Assembly (NCBI RefSeq): GCF_004168285.1
Contig: NZ_SEWF01000023.1
Location: forward strand, 1 to 64,000
DNA from: Emticicia agri
GTDB lineage: Bacteria; Bacteroidota; Bacteroidia; Cytophagales; Spirosomataceae
Direction of reading: 5' to 3'
Length of the DNA stretch: 64,000 nt
Position numbers and translations under genes: made by a program
Shown here: piece by piece, positions 17,099 through 25,405 of the stretch
Numbering within the stretch: the first letter of the stretch is position 1
How the letters are laid out: each line of letters opens with the position of its first letter
The notes under the pieces: model-generated
Told to the model about the DNA's origin: nothing
Databases searched by the model: none
What the model saw: the letters and a program-made list of their open reading frames with translations, nothing else

Positions 17099-19246
17099 AT
17101 GAGACTCATCCTGGCGTTACTCTTCATTTCAAACTTAGTCTTTGCACAAACCCAATCACAAAAAGTCTTGGTAACCGATTTAACCAGTATCAAACAGGTA
17201 GTATCTATTGCTACCTCGCCTGATGGCAAAAAAGCGGTTTATGGCCTTAGAACCATTGAAACAAATGCCGATAATAATCTGGAATACGATTACCGCACAC
17301 ATTTGTATCTGATAGATTTGCAGGCTGGTAGCACACCAAAAGCCCTCACACGTGGATTGGAGAGTGCCTCACAAGCTACTTTTTCGCCCGATGGTAAAAC
17401 CATAGCCTTTGTAAGAGCTACCAAAGGTAAAGCACAGATTTTTATTATGCCTTTAGATGGGGGTGAAGCCTGGCAATTGACTAATTCTAAATATGGGGCA
17501 AGCAGCCCTTCTTTCTCACCCGATGGCTCAAAAATTCTGTTTAGCGGGGGTATTTCTTTTAACGAACTACTAAAAGATTCTACGCTAAATCCATCGAAGG
17601 CAGGCCCGATATGGTCATTAGAGAAACCAGGATTTGCCAAGAATGAGTTTTTGACGAAAGACAAAAAAATTAAGGCCAATCCTGATGGAAGTATAGAAGA
17701 GATAAGAGCCTATTTGGACAAAGATGTAGAAGATAAAAAAGCCAGAGTAGTCAATCGTCTGAATTTTCAGGGCGAGGCATCTGTAGAACCTGAATTGAGT
17801 TTCTCACACATTTTTATTACAGATGTAAAAGAAAATGCCAAAGCTACGCCCATTACCACCGGATTCTGGTCATATGGACAAGCCAAATGGACAACTGATG
17901 GCAAAAGAGTATTGGCGGTATGTGGCAAAGATGCCGACCAACACCCGGATCGTGAGCAAGAAAGTATTGTGATAAGTATAAACCTTGATAGTTCTGACAG
18001 AAAAGTTTTGGTATCAGAAAACGGCAAGAGTTTTTCAGGCATAGAGCCTTCGCCGGATGGTAAGCTATTAGCTATGACCATGAACACGCCTAATCTGCTT
18101 TCATTCGGGCAATTAGTAATTGCCAATGCTGATGGTACCAATCGTCAGGTTGTAGAATTTGACCGTGTACCGAGTAATCTGAAATGGACATCTGATAATA
18201 AATATCTCTATCTGTCAGCCTCTTCAAACGGTGGTATCCCAATTTTCAGAATGGATACTAAAACCCGTAAAATTGAGCGTTTAAGCGACTATGAATCAGG
18301 CAGCGCACCATTTGAGCTAACTAAAGATAAAGTCGTTTTTGCCAAAACAGAAGTAGCCAATCCGTCAGAATTATACATGGCTGATTTAACCATGAAAAAT
18401 GGTATAAAGCTGAGTGCACATAATGATAGCTGGCTGAAAGACAGAAAATTAAGCTACCCTGAAAAACACGTGTATACCAACTCAAAAGGTGAAAAAGTAG
18501 ATTACTGGATTATGAAACCTACTTTTATGGAAACAGGCAAAAAGTATCCGTTATTACTACAATTGCATGGTGGGCCAACGGCTATGTGGGGACCCGGAGA
18601 GTTATCTATGTGGCATGAGTTTCAGTATTTCTGTTCGCAAGGGTATGGCGTAGTATATCCTAATCAGAGAGGTTCGGGAGGGTACGGCAAAGATTTTCAG
18701 TTTTCTAATTACCGTGATTGGGGAAAAGGTCCACAGGAAGATGCACTGAGCGCTTGTAGTGCGGCTGCTAAAGAAAGTTGGGTAGATACTTCTAAACAAG
18801 TCATTACCGGAGGTTCTTATGCAGGGTATCTGACAGCATGGATTATTACACAAGACCACCGTTTCAAAGCCGCTTTTGCCCAACGGGGTGTGTATGACCT
18901 GACAACCTTTATGGGAGAAGCCAACGCCTGGCGATTAGTACCTAATTACTTCGGTTTGCCTTGGGAAGATGAAAAAATAACCAAAATAGATGCAAACTCG
19001 CCTTATACATTCGTCAACCAAATCAAAACCCCTTTCCTGATTAAGCACGGGGAAAATGATTTGCGCACAGGGGTAATTCAATCAGAAATGATGTTCAGAA
19101 GTCTGAAATATCTGGGTAAAGATGTTGAATATGTTCGTATGCCGGGTGCTACACATGAATTGTCAAGAACAGGAAATGTGCGCCAGCGGATAGATAGAAT
19201 TTTAAGGATCTATGAGTTTTTTGAGCGCTTTATAGGCGTGAAGTAA
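17099..19246 (+). CDS. Secreted S9 family peptidase (acylaminoacyl-peptidase type)
   Basis: 715 residues with signal peptide MRLILALLFISNLVFAQ. An N-terminal propeller (about 25-430) repeats FSPDGK-type blades (ATFSPDGKTIAFVRATKG, SFSPDGSKILFSGG). The hydrolase domain has Ser573 in ITGGSYAGYLTAW, Asp654 in KHGENDLRTG and His686 in GATHELS; LLLQLHGGPTAMWG is the oxyanion-hole region. The paired Glu motif of the DPP4 branch is not evident, so this is the S9C-like, broader-specificity type. Single gene; its 3' end meets metG at a shared terminator. A near-consensus TATTTTTA at 17061-17068 may be its -7 element. Confidence 0.92.
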   Translation: MRLILALLFISNLVFAQTQSQKVLVTDLTSIKQVVSIATSPDGKKAVYGLRTIETNADNNLEYDYRTHLYLIDLQAGSTPKALTRGLESASQATFSPDGKTIAFVRATKGKAQIFIMPLDGGEAWQLTNSKYGASSPSFSPDGSKILFSGGISFNELLKDSTLNPSKAGPIWSLEKPGFAKNEFLTKDKKIKANPDGSIEEIRAYLDKDVEDKKARVVNRLNFQGEASVEPELSFSHIFITDVKENAKATPITTGFWSYGQAKWTTDGKRVLAVCGKDADQHPDREQESIVISINLDSSDRKVLVSENGKSFSGIEPSPDGKLLAMTMNTPNLLSFGQLVIANADGTNRQVVEFDRVPSNLKWTSDNKYLYLSASSNGGIPIFRMDTKTRKIERLSDYESGSAPFELTKDKVVFAKTEVANPSELYMADLTMKNGIKLSAHNDSWLKDRKLSYPEKHVYTNSKGEKVDYWIMKPTFMETGKKYPLLLQLHGGPTAMWGPGELSMWHEFQYFCSQGYGVVYPNQRGSGGYGKDFQFSNYRDWGKGPQEDALSACSAAAKESWVDTSKQVITGGSYAGYLTAWIITQDHRFKAAFAQRGVYDLTTFMGEANAWRLVPNYFGLPWEDEKITKIDANSPYTFVNQIKTPFLIKHGENDLRTGVIQSEMMFRSLKYLGKDVEYVRMPGATHELSRTGNVRQRIDRILRIYEFFERFIGVK

Positions 19247-19268
19247 TAAGTAGTGATTATTAAATTTT

Positions 19269-19318
19269 AAAGACCTTTGATGAATCATTCATAACGATTT
19301 ATCAAAGGTCTTTAAAAT
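19269..19318. terminator. Bidirectional terminator between S9 peptidase and metG
   Basis: AAAGACCTTTGAT (19269-19281) pairs exactly with ATCAAAGGTCTTT (19301-19313), with A-rich and T/A-rich flanks. Confidence 0.8.
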
Positions 19319-19334
19319 ATATTATATCTGCTTA

Positions 19335-21383
19335 TTAACTCACAGGGCCACCATTCCAAACGGCTTTGTGCGGTTGCAAGAGTGCCAGACTTCCATCCCG
19401 GTCTTCTGCCATCAGAATCATTCCGTTAGATTCTACGCCCATCATTTTACGTGGGGCTAAATTGGCTAAGAAAGTTACCTGTTTACCAATCATTTCTTCA
19501 GGCGTAAAGTATTTGGCAATACCACTCAGAATGGTTCTTTTCTCGATACCATCGTCAATCAGGAATTTCAGCAATTTATCACTTTTCGCTACTTTTTCTG
19601 CTTCCAAGATGGTACCTACACGAATATCTAATTTCGCAAAATCATCGTATTGAATGGCTGCTTTCAGTTCAGGAACTGCTTTTGTTTCGTCTTCTCTCTT
19701 TTTCTTGTCCACCTCATTCTTTAGTTTAATTTCAGCCAGTCTTTGCACTTGTTTTTCTACTACGCTATCTTCAATTTTTGTGAATAATAACTCAGTAGGA
19801 TTTAATTTATGACCTGCTGTTATTAAATCTATTCTACCTGCTGACTCCCATTGCTGTGGGTCAAGATTCAACATTTCAAAGATTTTTGCAGCCGTAAAAG
19901 GCAAGAAAGGCTCACATACAATGGCTAAACTTGCACTTATCTGTATGGCAATATTCATAATTGTGCCTACTCTTTCCGGGTCTTTTTCTTTCCACGGTTC
20001 GGTTTCTGCCAGATACTTGTTACCCAGACGGGCTAAATCCATTACTAAGGTTAATGCCTCACGGAATTTGTAATTAGTAATCGCTCCACCTATTTCTTTA
20101 GGGAAATTACTTAGATCTTCTAAAACCTTTGTATCAACTTCCCTCAATTCTCCTTTTGCCGGAACTACACCATTGAAGTTTTTATGTGTCAATACCAGCG
20201 CACGATTCACAAAGTTTCCGAAAATTCCTACTAATTCGCTATTATTACGTGTCTGGTAATCTTTCCATGTAAATTCGCTGTCTTTGGTTTCAGGGGCATT
20301 GGCTGATAATACATACCGTAATACGTCCTGTTTATCGGGAAACTCTTCTATGTATTCATGTAACCACACCGCCCAGTTTTTAGAAGTAGAAATTTTATCT
20401 CCTTCTAAGTTCATGAACTCATTGGCAGGTACGTTATCAGCTAAAATATAGCTTCCCTCGGCCATCAACATGGCAGGGAAAATAATACAATGGAAAACGA
20501 TGTTGTCTTTTCCGATAAAGTGTACCAGTTTGGTATCTTTGTTTTTCCAGTAATCTTCCCAGTTTTTGCCGTTCTGGTCTGCCCATTCTTTGGTAAACGT
20601 AATATAACCGATAGGCGCATCAAACCACACATAGAGCACTTTCCCATCTGTATCAGCCAAAGGTACTTTCACACCCCAGTCAAGGTCACGGGTCATGGCA
20701 CGGGGTCTTAAACCATCTTTTAACCATGACTGACATTGACCCAGCACATTGGTTTTCCACTCCTTATGGCTATTGACATATTTTTCAATCTCAGGCTGCA
20801 TACGGTCAAGTGGCAGATACCAGTTCTTAGTTGGTTTCATCACAGGTTTTGAGCCTGATAAAGTAGAATGTGGATTCTTCAGTTCAGTAGGCGAAAGCGT
20901 AGAACCACAACGTTCACATTGGTCGCCATACGCATTCGGGTTGCCGCAATTAGGACACTCGCCCACAATGTATCTGTCAGCCAGAAACTGTTGAGCTACT
21001 TCATCATAATATTGTTCATTGGTTTCTTCATCAAAAAAACCTTTGTTGTACATAGTAGAGAAAATCTCCTGCGAAAGCTGATGATGTGACTGATTAGACG
21101 TACGTGAGTAAATGTCGAACGAGATACCAAAATCGGAAAAGGCTTTTTTGATTTGCTCGTAATAAAAATCTACTACTTGCTGTGGCGTTTTACCTTCTAA
21201 TCGTGCTTTTACGGTAATAGGTACGCCATGCTCGTCGGTACCACTGATAAAAGCGACATCAGCACCTGTCGAACGAAGGTAACGCACATAAATATCAGCA
21301 GGAATATAACAACCCGCCAGATGCCCGATATGAATAGGGCCATTGGCGTAAATTAAGGCTGCTGTAACAGTGTATTTTTGCAT
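19335..21383 (-). CDS. metG: Methionyl-tRNA synthetase
   Basis: 682 residues, the long form. Class I signature HIGH at 18-21 ([10 protein letters not shown]) and the KMSKS equivalent KISTSKNW. A zinc knuckle near 140-160 has CPNCGN and CERCGS. The C-terminal 110 residues form the tRNA-binding OB domain ([40 protein letters not shown]), which dimerises the enzyme. It charges tRNA-Met for initiation and elongation. Transcribed alone, divergently from the thioesterase gene; a -7 element lies about 90 bases upstream. Confidence 0.98.
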   Translation of the reverse strand: MQKYTVTAALIYANGPIHIGHLAGCYIPADIYVRYLRSTGADVAFISGTDEHGVPITVKARLEGKTPQQVVDFYYEQIKKAFSDFGISFDIYSRTSNQSHHQLSQEIFSTMYNKGFFDEETNEQYYDEVAQQFLADRYIVGECPNCGNPNAYGDQCERCGSTLSPTELKNPHSTLSGSKPVMKPTKNWYLPLDRMQPEIEKYVNSHKEWKTNVLGQCQSWLKDGLRPRAMTRDLDWGVKVPLADTDGKVLYVWFDAPIGYITFTKEWADQNGKNWEDYWKNKDTKLVHFIGKDNIVFHCIIFPAMLMAEGSYILADNVPANEFMNLEGDKISTSKNWAVWLHEYIEEFPDKQDVLRYVLSANAPETKDSEFTWKDYQTRNNSELVGIFGNFVNRALVLTHKNFNGVVPAKGELREVDTKVLEDLSNFPKEIGGAITNYKFREALTLVMDLARLGNKYLAETEPWKEKDPERVGTIMNIAIQISASLAIVCEPFLPFTAAKIFEMLNLDPQQWESAGRIDLITAGHKLNPTELLFTKIEDSVVEKQVQRLAEIKLKNEVDKKKREDETKAVPELKAAIQYDDFAKLDIRVGTILEAEKVAKSDKLLKFLIDDGIEKRTILSGIAKYFTPEEMIGKQVTFLANLAPRKMMGVESNGMILMAEDRDGSLALLQPHKAVWNGGPVS

Positions 21384-21473
21384 AGGTAATGGTAATTGTG
21401 TGATTTTAGTAATTAATAAACGAGCAAAACCCTCGTTTTGATTACTAAATCATGCATTTAAAACATAAGTTCG

Positions 21474-21481
21474 CAAAGTTA
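21474..21481 (-). promoter_or_regulatory. -7 element of metG
   Basis: TAACTTTG on the minus strand fits TAnnTTTG; GTTC about 20 bases upstream is a weak -33 box. Confidence 0.5.
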
Positions 21482-21568
21482 CAGTATTAAATGATTTTTG
21501 AACAGATGCGAAATAAAAATCGATATAAAACTTTGTTTGAGAAGATTTACCAAACCTTTAATGAAGTA

Positions 21569-21590
21569 AAACAGACGGGCTGTTTTTTTT
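21569..21590 (+). terminator. Isolated terminator-like hairpin
   Basis: AAACAG (21569-21574) and CTGTTT (21580-21585) with a five-base loop, then a run of T to 21590. It faces right, yet no gene lies to its left on the plus strand before metG, so it may end a small RNA or attenuate the thioesterase transcript. Confidence 0.4.
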
Positions 21591-21735
21591 GCATATGCTA
21601 TTATTATTGAAACTTTATATCTTTATCAGCCACACTTTTTGCACAATATTTCTAATTTTAAGCACCCTGTAAGAATCAACCGTGTGAAAATAATGTTAGA
21701 AAGTATCTTATCTATTACTCTAATCTTCTAATGCC

Positions 21736-22140
21736 TTGGAAACCCAGAGAAGCAATTATCATTTCTTTCCTGTTAAAGTCGTTGCCGCAGACATCGACGA
21801 CCTGAACCATGTGAATAATATTGTGTACCTGCGCTATGTGCAGGAAGCAGCCGGAAGCCATTGGCATACAGCAGTACCCACAGAACTAAGTTCGCAGATT
21901 GCATGGGTAGTAAGGCGTCATGAAATTGATTACCTGAAACCTGCTTTTTTAAGCGAAAACCTGATGGTGAAAACCTGGGTTGATAATTTTACGGGAGTAA
22001 CAAGCGACCGGCACTGTGAGATTCTGCGGGAAGATGAAGTGTTGGCCCGCTCACGTACGCTATGGGTTTCGTTAGATGCAAAAACCTTTCGCCCGAAACG
22101 TATTAGTGAAGAAATAGCTAATCTGTTTTTTAGCTTTTAG
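21736..22140 (+). CDS. Hotdog-fold acyl-CoA thioesterase
   Basis: 134 residues of the 4-hydroxybenzoyl-CoA thioesterase/YbgC type. AADIDDLNHVNNIVYLRYVQ holds the catalytic Asp and the HVNN signature; RRHEIDYLKPAFLSENLMVK and LARSRTLWVSLDAKTFRPKR complete the fold. The only in-frame initiator is TTG, with a stop five codons before it; the ATG five bases upstream is out of frame. It hydrolyses acyl-CoA esters in the cytoplasm; the substrate cannot be told. It precedes ftsY by 115 bases. Confidence 0.88.
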   Translation: METQRSNYHFFPVKVVAADIDDLNHVNNIVYLRYVQEAAGSHWHTAVPTELSSQIAWVVRRHEIDYLKPAFLSENLMVKTWVDNFTGVTSDRHCEILREDEVLARSRTLWVSLDAKTFRPKRISEEIANLFFSF

Positions 22141-22185
22141 TAAGAGTATCTTGAAAATTAAACTGAAACTCTCATAAAATTGTTA

Positions 22186-22193
22186 TAGTTTTG
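22186..22193 (+). promoter_or_regulatory. -7 element of ftsY
   Basis: TAGTTTTG fits the consensus, 63 bases before the ftsY ATG and after the thioesterase stop, so ftsY probably has its own start site. Confidence 0.5.
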
Positions 22194-22255
22194 TCTTGAA
22201 GCCTGTTTAAATCCCGCAGGTCTGACAATTATTCATATTTACACTATTATTATAA

Positions 22256-23212
22256 ATGGGCTTATTTGACTTCTTCTCGAAAGAGAAAAAAGAAACGCTT
22301 GACAAAGGATTAGAAAAATCAAAAACGAGTATTTTTGATAAACTTTCCCGTGCTATCATCGGGAAATCGAAGGTTGACGAGGAAGTATTGGACGAACTGG
22401 AAGAGATTCTGATCAGCTCTGATGTAGGCGTAGAAACAACTGTAAAGATAATCAGACGTATTGAGGCAAGGGTAGAGCGTGATAAATATACAACTGTTGA
22501 AGAATTAGACAGAATCCTGCGCGAGGAAGCGGCAGCTTTATTGGCTGAGAACAACTCGCAGGACGTAAAAGATAGTTTTGAAACCGAGCATCTGCCAAAA
22601 CCTTATGTGTTGATGGTAGTAGGGGTAAATGGTGTGGGTAAAACTACAACCATTGGTAAACTGGCGCATCAGTTTCAGAAAAGAGGTAAAAAAGTGGTGT
22701 TGGGTGCTGCTGATACGTTCAGAGCGGCGGCTGTTGACCAACTGAAACTCTGGGGAAAACGTGTAGGTGTTGATGTGATAGACCATGGCATGAATACCGA
22801 CCCATCGTCAGTAGCTTATGATGCGGTAAAAAAAGGGATGGAAATGAAGGCCGATATTATTATTATTGATACTGCCGGACGTTTGCATACCAAAGTAAAT
22901 CTGATGAATGAGTTAGGGAAAATTAAACGGGTAGTTCAGAAATTTTTACCCGAAGCGCCGCATGAAGTAATGTTAGTGTTGGACGGAAGTACCGGGCAAA
23001 ATGCCGTTATACAAGCCCGTGAGTTTACGAAAGTAACCGAGATTGACTCATTGACTATCACTAAATTAGATGGTACTGCCAAAGGTGGGGTAGTAATCGG
23101 TATATCGGATGAGTTCAAAATTCCGGTGAAATATATTGGAGTAGGCGAGCAAATGGATGATTTGCAGGTATTCAATAAAATGGAATTTGTGGATTCTTTG
23201 TTTAAAAAGTAA
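22256..23212 (+). CDS. ftsY: Signal recognition particle receptor FtsY
   Basis: 318 residues. N domain about 1-90, then the SRP-type GTPase: G1 [16 protein letters not shown]2 region [14 protein letters not shown]3 [15 protein letters not shown]4 [15 protein letters not shown], closing [12 protein letters not shown]. The acidic A domain of proteobacterial FtsY is missing, which is normal in Bacteroidota. It docks ribosome-SRP complexes at the inner membrane. A strong terminator follows. Confidence 0.97.
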   Translation: MGLFDFFSKEKKETLDKGLEKSKTSIFDKLSRAIIGKSKVDEEVLDELEEILISSDVGVETTVKIIRRIEARVERDKYTTVEELDRILREEAAALLAENNSQDVKDSFETEHLPKPYVLMVVGVNGVGKTTTIGKLAHQFQKRGKKVVLGAADTFRAAAVDQLKLWGKRVGVDVIDHGMNTDPSSVAYDAVKKGMEMKADIIIIDTAGRLHTKVNLMNELGKIKRVVQKFLPEAPHEVMLVLDGSTGQNAVIQAREFTKVTEIDSLTITKLDGTAKGGVVIGISDEFKIPVKYIGVGEQMDDLQVFNKMEFVDSLFKK

Positions 23213-23235
23213 TCGAAATCTTTGCTATAATTTTA

Positions 23236-23270
23236 TTGCCACAATGTACACGATGTTGCACAATTTCATT
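23236..23270. repeat. Partial copy of the TGTACAC inverted-repeat family
   Basis: TTGCCACAATGTACAC followed by CGATGTTGCACAATTT matches the left half of the element at 10229. The right half is missing; ATTGCGGCA at the end may be a remnant inverted end. Confidence 0.6.
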
Positions 23271-23285
23271 GCGGCAGTATTATAA

Positions 23286-23320
23286 AACACAAAAGCCGCT
23301 CCCGAAGCGGCTTTTGTGTT
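23286..23320. terminator. Bidirectional terminator after ftsY
   Basis: AACACAAAAGCCGCT and AGCGGCTTTTGTGTT are exact inverted arms of 15 bp around a four-base loop. It serves ftsY and the converging isomerase gene. Confidence 0.85.
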
Positions 23321-23334
23321 AATATAGGCGTATG

Positions 23335-24225
23335 TTATGCTATATCACATATCTTCATGCCTTGTTTCAAAGAAGCTATCTGGTCGGAGCGTTTGGGTAC
23401 AAATTCTTGCCCAACATAGCCTTTATATCCGGTTTCTACAATGGCCCTCATAATAGCCGGATAGTTTAGTTCCTGTGTATCATCAATCTCGGCACGACCC
23501 GGTACACCACCTGTATGGTAGTGAGCAAAATACGGGTGATATTTTTTAATAGTTGCTATTACGTCTCCTTCCATAATTTGCATGTGATAGATGTCATACA
23601 ATAATTTGAATCTTTCTGAACCTATTTTATCACACAAATCAACGCCCCACTTACTATAATCGCACATATAATCTTTGTGATTTACCTTGCTGTTCAACAG
23701 TTCCATTACCATTGTAATCCCATGTTTTTCAGCCGATGGCATCAATCTTTTCAACCCTTTGGCACAGTTTTCCATGCCCTCCTCGTTTGACATTCCTTTT
23801 CTGTTGCCCGAAAAGCATATGACTTTGTCATAACCTGCAGCTTTCAGTTTCGGGAAAATACCTTCATAACTGGCAACCAGTTCGTCATGCAAAGCCGGAT
23901 TGTTGAATCCTTTTTCGATACCCAGACCTGCTCCCCAGGGCATAGCACAATGAAGGCCATACTTTTTAAGTATTGGCCATTCGTCGGGACCTTGTAATTC
24001 TATTGATTTCATCCCCATCGCAGCTACCTCTTTGCAAAGGTCTTCTAAAGGTATTTTGCTGTAACACCAACGACACACCGAGTGGTTAATTTTACCGTTC
24101 AGTTCGCTGCCTAATATTTTTTCATTGGCTGCAAATGCTTCGGTAAGAGTCATTGGGGCTGATAATATGGCCGCACTTCCTATAATATTTTTTAAGGCTG
24201 AACGACGTGATGATTTAGCTTCCAT
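23335..24225 (-). CDS. Tat-exported TIM-barrel sugar isomerase (hydroxypyruvate isomerase-like)
   Basis: 296 residues. The N-terminus MEAKSSRRSALKNIIGSAAI is a twin-arginine signal, so the folded protein should be exported to the periplasm. The body is an AP-endonuclease-2 TIM barrel of the hydroxypyruvate isomerase group: HSVCRWCYSKIPLEDLC, GMKSIELQGPDEWP, a metal-ligand Glu in ITMVMELLNSKVNH, LLYDIYHMQIMEGD, FAHYHTGGVPGR and GYVGQEFVPKR. Known relatives isomerise or epimerise keto sugars. It ends a minus-strand run with ThuA and cytochrome genes 33 bases and more upstream, so it probably acts on the product of that oxidase. Confidence 0.87.
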   Translation of the reverse strand: MEAKSSRRSALKNIIGSAAILSAPMTLTEAFAANEKILGSELNGKINHSVCRWCYSKIPLEDLCKEVAAMGMKSIELQGPDEWPILKKYGLHCAMPWGAGLGIEKGFNNPALHDELVASYEGIFPKLKAAGYDKVICFSGNRKGMSNEEGMENCAKGLKRLMPSAEKHGITMVMELLNSKVNHKDYMCDYSKWGVDLCDKIGSERFKLLYDIYHMQIMEGDVIATIKKYHPYFAHYHTGGVPGRAEIDDTQELNYPAIMRAIVETGYKGYVGQEFVPKRSDQIASLKQGMKICDIA

Positions 24226-24258
24226 TGTTTCTTTTTGTTAAATTTGAATAGTAGTTAT

Positions 24259-25182
24259 TTAATTTTCTCTGATACTGACAGTTTCCGCCATTGGGAAATC
24301 CTTAGGAACGGTCTGAGTTACTTTTCCCGTGGCTACCCATTCGGTTCCCCTTTGGAGCGTGGTAATAAATCCTTTACATTTTTGTGAGTAATTTCCATGC
24401 CCAAGCACTGTATGAAAAACCCTTCCTTTGCCATAAGTAATGGTCATCAGCATAGGCTCTATTCTACCTGAACCCCTCTTTTCTTTGTCGCTATAAGCAG
24501 TGGCTAATACCTCCATGTTTTCGGCAGGGCCTCTTAATCGGTCATACAATTCATCTTTTTCATGTAGCCATGTTTCCGGCAAGCCTTTAGTAATCGGGTG
24601 TTTGGTATTGCGTACTTTCACTACAAACTGGTGTTCTACGCCATGACTACCGCCACGTCCTGCACTATTATCCTGTACAGGTTTATGTTTCTCTTCATCA
24701 TAATAAACGTAAGGCCCCGATTTTTCATTGCGGTTGCCCCAACCCCCTACACCAATCATTTTATTGTAGGCTTCCCATTCAGGAAAAGCATTGTCAGCGG
24801 CATGCACACTTACAAATCCTCCGCCATTGTTGACAAACTTTTCAAAGGCATCTTTGGTAGCTTTAGACCATGAATCGCCATTATAGTTTGATAAAACAAC
24901 CTGATATGGCGAAAAGTCTGGCTTAAAGGTTTCCATATCTCCGCCTTCGGGGGGTGTAGTAGCTACACTTACTTTAAAAAGCCCTGTTTCTTCCAGATAC
25001 CCTTTCATCAGCTGCGTAGTCTGCGGCCAGTTTTTATGGTTATTCTGCCCGTCGATTATTAATACATTGATAGGCTTTGCGCCTTTCTGTGCGATAGCCT
25101 GAGTCAGAAACAGGAACGAAAATGTAGTTAAGAGAATGATGAATCTTTTAACAAAGTTTAGTTTTTTATTTGTCATATTCAT
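24259..25182 (-). CDS. Exported ThuA domain protein (second copy)
   Basis: 307 residues; signal peptide to about residue 33 (FLFLTQAIAQK). ThuA-like fold: INVLIIDGQNNHKNWPQTTQ, VVLSNYNGDSWSKATKDAFE, NNGGGFVSVHAADNAFPEWE, GGWGNRNEKSGPYVYYDEEK, PMLMTITYGKGRVFHTVLGH. The GH-type histidines are retained as in the first copy, but overall similarity between the two copies is low. It lies between the 887-residue cytochrome gene upstream and the Tat-exported isomerase downstream, all on the minus strand. Confidence 0.87.
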   Translation of the reverse strand: MNMTNKKLNFVKRFIILLTTFSFLFLTQAIAQKGAKPINVLIIDGQNNHKNWPQTTQLMKGYLEETGLFKVSVATTPPEGGDMETFKPDFSPYQVVLSNYNGDSWSKATKDAFEKFVNNGGGFVSVHAADNAFPEWEAYNKMIGVGGWGNRNEKSGPYVYYDEEKHKPVQDNSAGRGGSHGVEHQFVVKVRNTKHPITKGLPETWLHEKDELYDRLRGPAENMEVLATAYSDKEKRGSGRIEPMLMTITYGKGRVFHTVLGHGNYSQKCKGFITTLQRGTEWVATGKVTQTVPKDFPMAETVSIREN

Positions 25183-25260
25183 CTGTTTAATGGTTGATTA
25201 TAATAGTAATGGTTAGCAGTTTCTATTTTATACTGGCTGATTTATAAATAATCCATCTTT

Positions 25261-25390
25261 TGTAGAGACGCCATGCTGGCGTCTCCAAAGGTCTATGAAT
25301 ATAGTAAAAATATCTATTGCTTTTTCATTTTCTCAAATAGCATTTGTTGGATGGCATATACCCTTGAAGACGCCAGCATGGCGTCTCTAC
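25261..25390. repeat. Palindromic doublet, GTAGAGACG family (diverged copy)
   Basis: GTAGAGACGCCATGC opens it and GAGACGCCATGCTGGCGTC (25265 onward) is a near-perfect palindrome; GACGCCAGCATGGCGTC (25369-25385) followed by TCTAC closes it. Same plan, spacing and CCAAAGG inner flank as the element at 13557-13692, but a different loop-side sequence. It fills the gap between the ThuA and cytochrome genes. Confidence 0.9.
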
Positions 25391-25405
25391 GAAAACGAAA
25401 AACAA

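Larger units (their letters stand above)
21384..21735. other. 352-base spacer between divergent metG and thioesterase genes
   Basis: Apart from the metG -7 element and one hairpin followed by eight T residues (21569-21590), I see no gene, tRNA or repeat here. The AACGAG/CTCGTT pair at about 21418-21436 is a weak stem in the metG leader. Confidence 0.5.

Noticed and set aside
17038-17223. Small frame before the S9 peptidase
   Set aside because: It overlaps the peptidase signal peptide in another frame and contains the promoter region.
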